64,000 bases of DNA from the NCBI GenBank assembly GCA_022448525.1, contig JAKVCX010000004.1, forward strand, positions 124,001 to 188,000, written 5' to 3'. The stretch comes from Tenacibaculum sp. Its GTDB lineage: Bacteria > Bacteroidota > Bacteroidia > Flavobacteriales > Flavobacteriaceae. Below the pieces are notes generated by a model. The model made no database searches, was not told where the DNA came from, and saw only the letters and a list, made by a program, of their open reading frames with translations. This document shows positions 17,528-25,361 of the stretch, one piece after another. The number at the start of each line of letters is the position of its first letter. Positions within the stretch are counted from its first letter, which is position 1. Made by a program: the position numbers and the translations under genes.

Positions 17528-18241
17528 ATGAAACGAATTATCATTGCTAGTACTTCAACAGTCCACGGAAGTGGGTATTTAGAATATATACTACCAGAAT
17601 TGAAATCATTTTTTAGTAAAGTAAAAACGATTCTATTTATTCCTTATGCGAGACCAAGTGGTATTTCTTATGATGCATATACAGAAAAAGCAAGGGAAGC
17701 TTTTGGTAAGGTTGATATAGATGTTAAAGGAATTCATGAGTATGATAATCCAAAAGAAACGGTTTTAAAAGCGGAAGCTATTTTTACTGGTGGCGGTAAT
17801 ACATTTGAGTTGGTAAATCAATTGTATAAAAATGATGTAATCGATTCATTGAGAAAAGTTGTTGAGGCAGGAACTCCATATTTAGGAACAAGTGCAGGTA
17901 GTAATATCTGCGGAATTACAATGATGAATACTAATGATATGCCAATTGTTTATCCGCCAAGTTTTGATACGATGGGATTAATTCCGTTCAATATCAATGC
18001 ACATTATTTAGATCCAGACCCATCTTCTAAACATATGGGTGAAACCAGAGAAACAAGAATTAAAGAATTTCATGTTTTCAATGAAACTCCAGTTTTAGGT
18101 TTACGTGAAGGAAGCTGGCTAGAGGTAACTAATAATGAAGTAAAACTTAAAGGAGAATTGTCTGCTAGATTGTTTATAAAAGATAAGGAGGCAATAGAAT
18201 TACCTTCAGAAACTGAAATTACCAGAGAAACCTTATCATAA
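17528..18241 (+). CDS. pepE: Dipeptidase E (aspartyl dipeptidase)
   Basis: Peptidase family S51, which hydrolyses dipeptides with an N-terminal aspartate in the cytoplasm. The 237 residues contain the nucleophile elbow GTSAGSNI (catalytic Ser), the GGGNTFELVN segment, and the HYLDPDPSSKHMGETRETRIKEF stretch typical of PepE (here given in pieces: HYLDPD, MGETRE, RIKEF). A Bacteroidota-type -7 element (TATTTTTG, 17497-17504) lies 24 bases before the ATG. It ends just before the first NrtR operator, so it probably is not part of the NAD cluster. Confidence 0.93.
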   Translation: MKRIIIASTSTVHGSGYLEYILPELKSFFSKVKTILFIPYARPSGISYDAYTEKAREAFGKVDIDVKGIHEYDNPKETVLKAEAIFTGGGNTFELVNQLYKNDVIDSLRKVVEAGTPYLGTSAGSNICGITMMNTNDMPIVYPPSFDTMGLIPFNINAHYLDPDPSSKHMGETRETRIKEFHVFNETPVLGLREGSWLEVTNNEVKLKGELSARLFIKDKEAIELPSETEITRETLS

Positions 18242-18248
18242 TTATTTG

Positions 18249-18274
18249 TAGTTTTGTGTAAACTAAACACAAAA
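18249..18274 (+). promoter_or_regulatory. nrtR promoter (-7 element) with overlapping NrtR operator 1
   Basis: TAGTTTTG (18249-18256) matches the TAnnTTTG element. TTTTGTGT-N7-ACACAAAA at 18252-18274 is a perfect inverted repeat that starts three bases into the -7 element and ends one base before the nrtR ATG. No good -33 TTG is seen. The position predicts autorepression. Confidence 0.75.
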
Positions 18275-18275
18275 A

Positions 18276-18965
18276 ATGCCTGCAATTCAAGATATTAAAG
18301 TAGCTGTTGATGCCGTTGTATTTGGTTATGACGCAAAACAACTTTCAGTTTTATTAATTAAAAGAGGAGTAGAACCTTTTAAAGATAGCTGGGCATTACC
18401 TGGTGGTTTGGTTATGGATAATGAATGTTTGGAAACCGCTGTAACTCGTGAATTGAAAGAGGAAACAGGTGTTCAGATTGATTATTTAGAACAGCTGTAT
18501 ACCTTTGGAAAACCGGGAAGAGATCCAAGAAATAGAGTTATTTCTGTGAGTTATTTTGGATTAGTAAGACCCAATCATTTTACAATTCAGGCAGCTACGG
18601 ATGCAAAAGAAGTACAATGGTTTCCAGTGAAAGAACTTCCTGATTTAGCTTTTGACCATGAAACAATTCTAAATATTGCTAAAGAGAGATTAAAAGCTAA
18701 ACTACAATATCAACCTATTGGTTTTGATCTACTTAATAAAGAATTTCCATTCTCTGATTTAGAAAATTTATATACTACAATACTAGATCATAAAATCGAT
18801 CGTAGAAATTTCCGTAAGAAAATTCTAAGCTTCGAAATTGTTGAAGAAACAGATAAAATTCATCAAAAGGGGAGTGGTCGCCCTGCTAAACTGTTTAAGT
18901 TTAACAATAAGAAATACAATCAATTACTTAACGAAGGATTTCATTTCGAAATTAAGATAGTGTAA
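18276..18965 (+). CDS. nrtR: NrtR-type Nudix transcriptional repressor of NAD metabolism
   Basis: A 229-residue protein with an N-terminal Nudix domain and a C-terminal winged helix, the NrtR architecture. NrtR proteins bind ADP-ribose (or related NAD metabolites) and repress NAD-synthesis genes. The Nudix box is intact here: GGLVMDNE, then RELKEETGV, so hydrolase activity cannot be excluded, whereas many NrtR proteins have lost it. The C-terminal DNA-binding region starts near residue 155 and includes the basic KGSGRPAKLFKF stretch. It heads the NAD/ADP-ribose cluster, and copies of one palindrome sit at three promoters here. Identification is by architecture and context. Confidence 0.9.
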   Translation: MPAIQDIKVAVDAVVFGYDAKQLSVLLIKRGVEPFKDSWALPGGLVMDNECLETAVTRELKEETGVQIDYLEQLYTFGKPGRDPRNRVISVSYFGLVRPNHFTIQAATDAKEVQWFPVKELPDLAFDHETILNIAKERLKAKLQYQPIGFDLLNKEFPFSDLENLYTTILDHKIDRRNFRKKILSFEIVEETDKIHQKGSGRPAKLFKFNNKKYNQLLNEGFHFEIKIV

Positions 18966-18978
18966 ATTTTACACAAAA
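18956..18978. promoter_or_regulatory. NrtR operator 2 (upstream box of the prs promoter)
   Basis: GATAGTGT-N7-ACACAAAA; the core GTGTAAATTTTACAC is a perfect palindrome and contains the nrtR stop codon. It ends four bases before the -33 TTG of the prs promoter and its centre is 52 bp from that of operator 3. This geometry is repeated exactly at nadV. Confidence 0.7.
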
Positions 18979-18982
18979 AATT

Positions 18983-19012
18983 TTGTCATTATATTTTTAT
19001 GTTTTAGTTTTG
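18983..19012 (+). promoter_or_regulatory. prs promoter
   Basis: TTG (18983-18985), 19 bases, TAGTTTTG (19005-19012): a full match to the Bacteroidota housekeeping consensus. The TTG belongs to the promoter and is not the start codon of the downstream gene. Confidence 0.8.
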
Positions 19013-19030
19013 CGTAAAAATAACACAAAA
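19008..19030. promoter_or_regulatory. NrtR operator 3 (over the prs transcription start)
   Basis: TTTTGCGT-N7-ACACAAAA, one mismatch from a perfect inverted repeat, starting three bases into the -7 element and ending directly before the prs ATG at 19031. A repressor bound here would block initiation. Confidence 0.78.
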
Positions 19031-19861
19031 ATGATTTTAAATTTAGATCCATCTTTTCAGCCACTAGGAGCAAATCAAATTGAGTTTGAATCTTTTGTTT
19101 TTTCTGGAGGTGAACCGCACATTAAAATTAAAACAGATGTAAAGGATATTTCTGAAGTATCCCTTACAATGAGAATTAAATCATTTAATGATTTCGGATT
19201 GTTGATTTGTACTGTTGATGCTTTAAGAAGAAGTGGTGTTTGTATTATCAATGTGTTCATACCTTATTTTCCAGGAGCAAGACAAGATAGAGTTATGATT
19301 CCAGGAGAACCCTTAACGGTAAAAGTATATGCGGAGATATTAAATGATTTATGTGTAGATAAAGTAATAGTTTTTGACCCACATTCGGAAGTTACGCCAG
19401 CAGTATTAGATAATTGTGAAGTCGTTACAAATTACAATTTTATAGAAAAGGTTGTTCAAAAAATAGGAAAAGAAGTGTTGTTAATTTCTCCAGATGGAGG
19501 AGCATTGAAAAAGATTTATAAAGTATCGGAATATTTAGGGGGAATTGCTGTGATTGAATGTTCTAAAAAAAGAAATGTTACTAATGGAAAATTAGAAGGT
19601 TTTAAAGTATATGAAGAAGATTTACAAGGAAAAGACTGTTTAATAGTGGACGATATTTGTGATGGGGGAGGAACATTTATGGGACTTGCAGAGGAATTGA
19701 AAAAGAAAAATGCTGGTGATTTATATTTAGCTGTAAGTCACGGAATATTTAGCAAGGGAGTCGAAAGTTTACAGGAACATTTTACACAAATTTTTACAAC
19801 GGATAGTTTTAGAGATGTAGAAGGAATTAATCAATTAAAGTTGAATGATATACTGAGTTAG
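19031..19861 (+). CDS. prs: Ribose-phosphate pyrophosphokinase, short NAD-salvage type
   Basis: PRPP synthetase, making phosphoribosyl pyrophosphate from ribose 5-phosphate and ATP. At 276 residues it is shorter than housekeeping enzymes (about 310) and resembles the Prs proteins paired with NadV in bacterial and phage NAD-salvage modules. The FDPHSEVTPA catalytic region and the PRPP-binding loop CLIVDDICDGGGTF are present, as is PYFPGARQDR. The ATG at 19031 is right because the promoter and operator occupy the sequence directly upstream. Its PRPP would feed NadV at the far end of the cluster. Confidence 0.92.
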   Translation: MILNLDPSFQPLGANQIEFESFVFSGGEPHIKIKTDVKDISEVSLTMRIKSFNDFGLLICTVDALRRSGVCIINVFIPYFPGARQDRVMIPGEPLTVKVYAEILNDLCVDKVIVFDPHSEVTPAVLDNCEVVTNYNFIEKVVQKIGKEVLLISPDGGALKKIYKVSEYLGGIAVIECSKKRNVTNGKLEGFKVYEEDLQGKDCLIVDDICDGGGTFMGLAEELKKKNAGDLYLAVSHGIFSKGVESLQEHFTQIFTTDSFRDVEGINQLKLNDILS

Positions 19862-19885
19862 TAAAGAAAATAAAAAAGAAGAATT

Positions 19886-20521
19886 ATGAAATTGAAATTA
19901 AAGAAATATTCAGAACAATTAAAAGAGTGGCCGAAAAGTGGATACCACATCATGGCTCAGTATGACGAAGAAAAAATAATTGTATATCAATCATACAGAC
20001 CAGCAATAGGAAATTTTGCAACAAAAAATCAGTTTTTTGATGGACCTTTTAAGTATACAAGAATGACTTGGATTAAACCAAATTTTCTGTGGATGATGTA
20101 CCGAAATGGTTGGGCAACAAAAGACGGACAAGAAGTTGTTTTAGCAATTCATTTAAAAAGAGAAGCATTCGAAAGGTATTTAAGTCAGGCTGTTTATTCG
20201 AGTTTTCAATCAGATGTATATAAAGATTGGGAGGATTGGCAACATCATGTTAAGAATTCATCTATTCGATTACAATGGGACCCAGATCACAATCCATATG
20301 GAGGGAAATTAGAAAGAAGAGCGATTCAAATCGGAATAAGGAATGAAGAGATTATCAAATATGCAAAAGAAGATATTTTAGAAATCGAAGATATATCTGA
20401 ATTTGTTAGAGAACAGCATCAATTTGTTTTAGCCAAAGATTTGGATAAACTAATCATACCAGCGGAAAGACCTTATTTATCATCAAATGATAAAGTTAAT
20501 AAAATTTTGAAGTTGAAGTAA
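19886..20521 (+). CDS. DUF4291 family protein
   Basis: A 211-residue protein of the DUF4291 family, recognised from YQSYRPAIGNFA, the very conserved RMTWIKPNFLWMMYRNGWA block and the later RRAIQIGIR segment. No biochemical activity is established for the family that I know of. It recurs next to ADP-ribose-processing genes, so a role in NAD or ADP-ribose chemistry is reasonable, but that is inference. It has no signal peptide or membrane segment and should be cytoplasmic. It begins 24 bases after prs, presumably on the same transcript. Confidence 0.85.
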   Translation: MKLKLKKYSEQLKEWPKSGYHIMAQYDEEKIIVYQSYRPAIGNFATKNQFFDGPFKYTRMTWIKPNFLWMMYRNGWATKDGQEVVLAIHLKREAFERYLSQAVYSSFQSDVYKDWEDWQHHVKNSSIRLQWDPDHNPYGGKLERRAIQIGIRNEEIIKYAKEDILEIEDISEFVREQHQFVLAKDLDKLIIPAERPYLSSNDKVNKILKLK

Positions 20522-20534
20522 TTAAGAAGAAGAA

Positions 20535-20951
20535 ATGAAAACACTATATAGACCAGTTCGAGAGAAAGAAATGCTGTTGATTGCTGAAAGTGGATTTAAA
20601 AGTTTTCCTCCTCGTTTAGAGCAACAACCTATTTTTTATCCAGTTTTAAATGAAGAGTATGCTAGTGAAATAGCGGAAAAATGGAATACAACTGATCCTT
20701 TCGGTAATTTTTTAGGATTTGTAACTAAATTTTCAATTACAAAAGAGGAATTTAGGAAATATCAAATAGAAAATGTTGGAGGAAATATTCACAATGAATT
20801 GTGGGTGCCATCCGAAGATTTAGATATTTTTAATTCTGCAATTGTTGGAAACATAGAAGTTGTCAAAGTATATATAGGAAATGAATATCAATCTTCAGAT
20901 AGTACAATTATTGAAGATTTAGTTGGGGAAATTGAAAGAATAGAAAAATGA
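20535..20951 (+). CDS. Small 'ADP-ribosylation/crystallin J1' family protein
   Basis: A 138-residue protein of a family usually labelled 'ADP-ribosylation/crystallin J1', a name that seems to come from its gene neighbours. Visible blocks are LYRPV near the start, IAESGFKSFPPRL, FYPVLNEEYASEIAEKWN, then NELWVPSEDLDIFN. The order of an N-terminal Arg, a central Tyr followed by an Ala/Ile helix and a late Glu before LWVP recalls ADP-ribosyltransferase folds, but this is only a pattern impression. Its stop overlaps the glycohydrolase start by four bases, so the two are translationally coupled. Confidence 0.7.
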   Translation: MKTLYRPVREKEMLLIAESGFKSFPPRLEQQPIFYPVLNEEYASEIAEKWNTTDPFGNFLGFVTKFSITKEEFRKYQIENVGGNIHNELWVPSEDLDIFNSAIVGNIEVVKVYIGNEYQSSDSTIIEDLVGEIERIEK

Positions 20952-21907
20952 AAAAGAAAATAGAATCAATGTTTTTGGGACTTGCTCTTGGTGATGCTTT
21001 AGGAGTTCCTGTAGAGTTTAAATCTAGAGAAGCATTAAAGAAAGATCCGGTTAAGTCTATGTTGGGATACGGAACGTATAATCAAAAAGAAGGAACTTGG
21101 AGTGACGATAGTTCTTTAACGTTTTGCCTTGCAGAAAGTTTATTGAATGGTTATAATCTAAAAGATATTTCAAGCAAGTTCATTAACTGGAAAGCGGGAA
21201 TTGTATGGACTCCACATGGTGAAGTATTTGATATTGGTATTCAAACCTCAAAATCAATAAACAATTTATTTTGGATATTAAAAAACAATAAGGAAGAGGA
21301 TTTATCTTTTTTAAAATATGAACAAGATGAATTTACGAATGGAAATGGAGCGCTAATGAGAATCTTACCTTTATTGTTTTTCATTAAAGGAAAAGAAATC
21401 AGTAGTCAGTTTGAAATCATAAGAGATGTTGCAGCGTTAACACATGGACATATACGATCGGCTATTAGTTGTTTAATCTATCTGAAGTTCAATGAGTTTT
21501 TGTTAGAAGGAGATACAATTGAAAAGTCATATTTACAGACGAGAAAAGCAATAAAAAGGTTCTTTATTGATGCTAATATTTCAGAAAGAGAAACCTCAAA
21601 ATTCCAACGATTGATATTTGATGATATTTCGAAATATCACGAAGATGAAATTCAATCAACAGGATATGTTATTCATACATTAGAAGCTAGTTTTTGGTGT
21701 TTATTAAATACAAAATCGTACTTAGAAAGTGTGTTTAAGGCAATAAATTTAGGTGAAGATACAGATACAACTGCAACAGTTGTCGGTGGAGTATCGGGAT
21801 TATATTATGGACTGAATGATGTTCCTGAAGGATGGTTAAAGAACTTAGCAAGAGTTGATGATATAAAGAAATTGGCTGAAGATTTCTCAAAAAAATATGA
21901 ATCATGA
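20948..21907 (+). CDS. ADP-ribosylglycohydrolase family protein
   Basis: A 319-residue DraG-type ADP-ribosyl hydrolase, which cleaves ADP-ribose from modified side chains or nucleic acid using two metal ions. The metal-binding features are present: [15 protein letters not shown] at the start, [11 protein letters not shown] (the acidic cluster) and, near the end, [13 protein letters not shown]. The middle [11 protein letters not shown] segment is also diagnostic. The substrate cannot be read from sequence. It overlaps both neighbours by four bases in a tight run of coupled genes (20535-22886) and should release ADP-ribose, the probable NrtR ligand. Confidence 0.93.
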   Translation: MKKKIESMFLGLALGDALGVPVEFKSREALKKDPVKSMLGYGTYNQKEGTWSDDSSLTFCLAESLLNGYNLKDISSKFINWKAGIVWTPHGEVFDIGIQTSKSINNLFWILKNNKEEDLSFLKYEQDEFTNGNGALMRILPLLFFIKGKEISSQFEIIRDVAALTHGHIRSAISCLIYLKFNEFLLEGDTIEKSYLQTRKAIKRFFIDANISERETSKFQRLIFDDISKYHEDEIQSTGYVIHTLEASFWCLLNTKSYLESVFKAINLGEDTDTTATVVGGVSGLYYGLNDVPEGWLKNLARVDDIKKLAEDFSKKYES

Positions 21908-22416
21908 AAATAGAAGTAATACAAGGCGATATTACAAAAGTTGAAGTTGATGTGATTGTCAATGCTGCTAATTCAAGTTTACTCGGAGGAGGAGGCGTAG
22001 ACGGAGCAATTCATAGAGTTGGTGGACCCAAAATCCTTGAAGATTGTCAGAAAATTAGAAATAGACAGGGAAAATGTAAAACAGGAGAAGCAGTTATCAC
22101 AACAGGGGGTAATTTGCCAGCAAAAAAGGTAATTCATACCGTCGGACCAGTTTATAATGGAGGTGAACGATTAGAAAAGGAAAAAGAATTATTGGGTAAA
22201 TGTTACAAGAATAGTTTAGAACTTGCTAAAGAGAATAATTTTAAAAGTATAGCATTTCCCAATATAAGTACTGGGATTTATAAGTTTCCAAAAGAATTGG
22301 CTGCTCAAATTGCCATAAAAACGGTTAAAGAGAATGCAGTTTTGAATAAGGTGATGTTTGTCTGTTTTGATGAGGAGAATTATACGGTTTATAAAAATTA
22401 TTTAGAAAAAGAATGA
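21904..22416 (+). CDS. Macro domain protein, YmdB-like (O-acetyl-ADP-ribose deacetylase)
   Basis: A single 170-residue macro domain. It has [20 protein letters not shown] followed by [10 protein letters not shown] in the ADP-ribose pocket, [20 protein letters not shown], and the phosphate-binding ISTGIYKFP loop. This arrangement matches MacroD/YmdB enzymes, which deacetylate O-acetyl-ADP-ribose and remove mono-ADP-ribose from acidic residues. It is coupled by four-base overlaps to the glycohydrolase before it and a second, different macro domain after it. Confidence 0.93.
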   Translation: MKIEVIQGDITKVEVDVIVNAANSSLLGGGGVDGAIHRVGGPKILEDCQKIRNRQGKCKTGEAVITTGGNLPAKKVIHTVGPVYNGGERLEKEKELLGKCYKNSLELAKENNFKSIAFPNISTGIYKFPKELAAQIAIKTVKENAVLNKVMFVCFDEENYTVYKNYLEKE

Positions 22417-22886
22417 AGGAAATTAAATATATAGGAGGAGATGCAACACAACCTCAAGGTAAAGAGAATAAAATTATAGTTCATATATGTAATGATATAG
22501 GAGGCTGGGGAAAAGGATTTGTAGTTGCAATTTCAAAGCGTTGGTCAGAACCGGAACAAAAGTATAGAGAATGGTTTAAGTCTGGAGAAAATTTTGAATT
22601 AGGTAAGGTTCAATTTGTACAAGTGGAAGATAATTTATGGGTGGCAAATTTAATTGGTCAACGAAAAATAAGAAAAGATGAATTTGGAAATCCACCAGTT
22701 CGATATGAGGCTATTAATTTAGGAATGGAAATAATAGCGAAAAAGGCAAATGAATTAAACGCATCTGTTCATATGCCAAGAATTGGTTGTGGTTTGGCAG
22801 GAGGAAAGTGGAAATATATAGAACCTATTTTAAAAAAGAATCTAAGTAGAGAAAATATTGAAGTCATAGTATATGACTTTAAATAA
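22413..22886 (+). CDS. Second macro domain protein, TARG1/Poa1-like
   Basis: A 157-residue macro domain of a different subclass: IGGDATQP at the start, [14 protein letters not shown] in place of the [15 protein letters not shown] motif, and [12 protein letters not shown] as the phosphate loop. This pattern is closest to the ALC1/TARG1/Poa1 branch, which includes enzymes that hydrolyse ADP-ribose-1''-phosphate or ADP-ribosyl-guanosine and -glutamate. With an RNA 2'-phosphotransferase directly downstream, an ADP-ribose-phosphate substrate is plausible. Subclass assignment is by motif and would need structure-based comparison. Confidence 0.82.
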   Translation: MKEIKYIGGDATQPQGKENKIIVHICNDIGGWGKGFVVAISKRWSEPEQKYREWFKSGENFELGKVQFVQVEDNLWVANLIGQRKIRKDEFGNPPVRYEAINLGMEIIAKKANELNASVHMPRIGCGLAGGKWKYIEPILKKNLSRENIEVIVYDFK

Positions 22887-22895
22887 AAAAAAAAA

Positions 22896-23447
22896 ATGAA
22901 CGAAAAAGAAGTAAAAAGAATAAGTAAATTTCTAAGTCTGCTGTTACGACATCAACCAGAAACAATTGGTTTAAATTTAGATGAAAATGGATGGGCAGAT
23001 GTTGAAGAATTAATTCATAAATCGAAAAAAAGACGAATACATTTTTCGATATCTGATTTAGAAAAAGTGGTAGCTGAGAATGATAAACAACGCTTTAGTT
23101 TTAATGAAGATAAATCTAGAATTAGGGCGAATCAAGGTCATTCTATTAAGAATATAAATCTGGAGTTTGAAGCTATTGAGCCACCAGAAAATTTATATCA
23201 TGGAACCGTTGAAAAGTTTTTAGAATCTATAAAAGCAAATGGTCTTCAAAAAATGAGCAGACAACATGTGCATTTAAGTGAAGACTTAATAACAGCCACA
23301 AAAGTTGGAAGCAGAAGAGGAAAACCAATAATCTTAGTGATCAACTCAGGTTTGATGTTTCGTGAAGGTTACGAATTTTATAAATCTAAGAATGGGGTTT
23401 GGTTAACAGATCAAGTTCCTAGTAAATTTATACAGTTTAAAAATTAA
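22896..23447 (+). CDS. kptA: RNA 2'-phosphotransferase (Tpt1/KptA)
   Basis: A 183-residue enzyme that removes an RNA 2'-phosphate by transferring it to NAD+, releasing nicotinamide and ADP-ribose 1'',2''-cyclic phosphate. The N-terminal lobe has KFLSLLLRHQPETIGL and GWADVEELI. The ADP-ribosyltransferase-like lobe has NLYHGT and HVHLSED, with the later arginine in GSRRGKPI. These supply the expected Arg-His-Arg-Arg set. Bacteria have few known tRNA-splicing substrates, so the native target is unclear. It consumes NAD+ and makes nicotinamide, which NadV can recycle. Confidence 0.93.
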   Translation: MNEKEVKRISKFLSLLLRHQPETIGLNLDENGWADVEELIHKSKKRRIHFSISDLEKVVAENDKQRFSFNEDKSRIRANQGHSIKNINLEFEAIEPPENLYHGTVEKFLESIKANGLQKMSRQHVHLSEDLITATKVGSRRGKPIILVINSGLMFREGYEFYKSKNGVWLTDQVPSKFIQFKN

Positions 23448-23450
23448 GTT

Positions 23451-23999
23451 ATGAGAAAGAAGGAGTTACATAAAGAGATTTTTGTAGTAGAAGATTTTTT
23501 GAGCCAAGACGATTGTGAAAACTTTCTTCAGAAATATGAGAATGAAAATTTTGAAGAAGCAAAAGTATCAATTGATGGAGAACAGGTTATGTTTAAGGGA
23601 ATTAGAAATAACGACAGATACATGTTCTTCGATGAATCTTTAGCAGAAGAGTTATGGAATAGAATAAAGGAATTTGTACCTAGAAAGATTGGTTTTTATA
23701 AGGCAATAGGATTAAACGAAATGTTTAGAGTGTATAAGTATTCTGTAGGACAAAGATTTAAAATGCACATAGACGGAAGTTTTAAAAGAAATTTAGAAGA
23801 AGAAAGCTTTTTATCTTTTATTATTTATTTAAATGATGATTTTGAAGGAGGAGAAACTGAGTTTAGGAATTTATTTGTAGTAAAGCCAGAAAAAGGAAAA
23901 GCACTAATATTTAGACATCGATTAAGACATGAAGGAAAAGAAATTATTTCTGGAATAAAATATGTGTTGCGTACCGATATAATGTATAAGAGAATTTAA
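23451..23999 (+). CDS. 2-oxoglutarate/Fe(II)-dependent oxygenase, prolyl-4-hydroxylase-like
   Basis: A 182-residue oxygenase with a complete iron and 2-oxoglutarate site: His106 and Asp108 in KMHIDGSF, distal His160 in RLRHEGKE and Arg174 in YVLRTDIMY. The FLSFIIYLNDDFEGGETEF block is typical of P4H-like oxygenases. The substrate is unknown. It lies in the middle of the NAD/ADP-ribose cluster, three bases after kptA and one base before the phosphoesterase, so it is probably part of the same system, perhaps acting on a nucleic acid or protein carrying ADP-ribose. That link is inferred from context only. Confidence 0.87.
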   Translation: MRKKELHKEIFVVEDFLSQDDCENFLQKYENENFEEAKVSIDGEQVMFKGIRNNDRYMFFDESLAEELWNRIKEFVPRKIGFYKAIGLNEMFRVYKYSVGQRFKMHIDGSFKRNLEEESFLSFIIYLNDDFEGGETEFRNLFVVKPEKGKALIFRHRLRHEGKEIISGIKYVLRTDIMYKRI

Positions 24000-24000
24000 A

Positions 24001-24759
24001 ATGAGAACATTCACAATAGGAGACATACATGGAGGTTTTAAAGCCCTGAAACAACTTATATCTAAGTTGGATTTAACAGCTAATGATACACTTATTTTCT
24101 TAGGTGATTATGTTGATGGTTGGAGTGAGTCTGCTCAGGTTTTAGATTATTTAATTGAATTGGATAAAAGTCATAAATGTATTTTCATTAAAGGAAATCA
24201 TGATGTGTATTGTGAAAATTGGTTAAAAAGCGGTGTGAAGCCTGACAAATGGTTATTCCACGGTGGAAAGAATACAATTACCAGTTACGATAAGTATTCT
24301 GAAAATCAGAAGAACGAACATTTACAGTTCTTGGAGCGAATGAAACTTTTTCATGTAGATGATGACAATAGGTTGTTTATACATGCAGGATTTACCTCTA
24401 TGCATGGTCCATATCAAGAAGTTTATGAATCTAATTACACTTGGGATAGAACTTTGTGGGAAATGGCTTTAACCATGGATAAACGAATAAAGAAGGATTC
24501 TCTATTATTTCCAAAACGTTTATTACTGTTTAATGAAATTTATATCGGACATACACCAACAACAAATTACAATATATCGGAACCAATGCAAGGCTGTAAT
24601 GTTTGGAATGTCGATACTGGTGCAGCGTTTAAAGGAAGTTTAACTGCTTTAAATATAGAAACCAAAGAATTTGTTCAAACCGATCCTGTTTATCTTTTAT
24701 ATCCAGAGGAAGCTGGAAGGAATGAACGTCCGCATAAGGAAGAAGTGAAAAACATCTAA
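24001..24759 (+). CDS. Calcineurin-like metallophosphoesterase
   Basis: A 252-residue phosphoesterase of the PPP/calcineurin superfamily with all dinuclear-metal motifs: GDIHGGFKAL, LGDYVDGWSES, KGNHDVY, HAGF and GHTPTT. The short two-domain form resembles bacterial serine/threonine phosphatases of the PrpA/PrpB type, also known to act on nucleotides. In this cluster a phosphate-removing step on ADP-ribose phosphates made by KptA would fit, but protein dephosphorylation is equally possible from sequence alone. It starts one base after the oxygenase stop codon. Confidence 0.88.
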   Translation: MRTFTIGDIHGGFKALKQLISKLDLTANDTLIFLGDYVDGWSESAQVLDYLIELDKSHKCIFIKGNHDVYCENWLKSGVKPDKWLFHGGKNTITSYDKYSENQKNEHLQFLERMKLFHVDDDNRLFIHAGFTSMHGPYQEVYESNYTWDRTLWEMALTMDKRIKKDSLLFPKRLLLFNEIYIGHTPTTNYNISEPMQGCNVWNVDTGAAFKGSLTALNIETKEFVQTDPVYLLYPEEAGRNERPHKEEVKNI

Positions 24760-24814
24760 TTCATAAAATAATTAGTTACATATTGATTTTAAAAAGTAGA
24801 AAGAAAAAGGAGTT

Positions 24815-25360
24815 ATGAAATATTCAAATCGAACAATACAAGATAAGTACAATCACGAAGAAAATTTAAGGTTTTTATTTTTTTGGGGACATCAACCCAA
24901 TAAAGATGGAAGTGCAGGTAAAGGTTGTTTTAGTCAATGGTGGGAATCAGATTTTGAAATAGATGGAATAGTTTATAAATCAGCTGAACATTTTATGATG
25001 GCCGGAAAAGCTCGATTATTTAATGATCAGGAAAGTTTGAAGAAAATAATTGATTCCAAACACCCACACGATGCGAAGAAACTGGGACGAAAAGTATTGA
25101 ATTTTAATCCTAAAATTTGGGATGAACATAAGTTCGATATTGTTGTTAAAGGCAATTTAGCTAAGTTTTCTCAGGATGATGAATTAAAGAAGTTCTTAAT
25201 TCAAACAAATGATCGTATTCTCGTAGAGGCAAGTCCTGTTGATAATATTTGGGGAATTGGAATGGCAGCAGATAATGAAAATGTGATGAATCCAAATTTA
25301 TGGAAAGGTCTTAATTTATTGGGTTATGCTTTGATGGAAGTACGTGATCAACTTCAATAG
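24815..25360 (+). CDS. NADAR family protein (YbiA-like)
   Basis: A 181-residue NADAR domain protein. The fold is recognised from FWGHQP, CFSQWWESDFEIDG, YKSAEHFMMAGKARLF and the late SPVDNIWGIGM, with the conserved Glu in SAEHF. Known members include YbiA (N-glycosidase on riboflavin intermediates) and enzymes that remove ADP-ribose from guanine in nucleic acids. In this context the second activity is more likely. The upstream GGAG at 24808-24811 is a rare Shine-Dalgarno-like signal here and follows the widest gap within the cluster (55 bases). Confidence 0.92.
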   Translation: MKYSNRTIQDKYNHEENLRFLFFWGHQPNKDGSAGKGCFSQWWESDFEIDGIVYKSAEHFMMAGKARLFNDQESLKKIIDSKHPHDAKKLGRKVLNFNPKIWDEHKFDIVVKGNLAKFSQDDELKKFLIQTNDRILVEASPVDNIWGIGMAADNENVMNPNLWKGLNLLGYALMEVRDQLQ

Positions 25361-25361
25361 T

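Noticed and set aside
18983..19030. An upstream TTG start extending prs by 16 residues
   Set aside because: The TTG is the -33 element of a full promoter, and the operator fills the space up to the ATG at 19031; the family N-terminus also fits the ATG.
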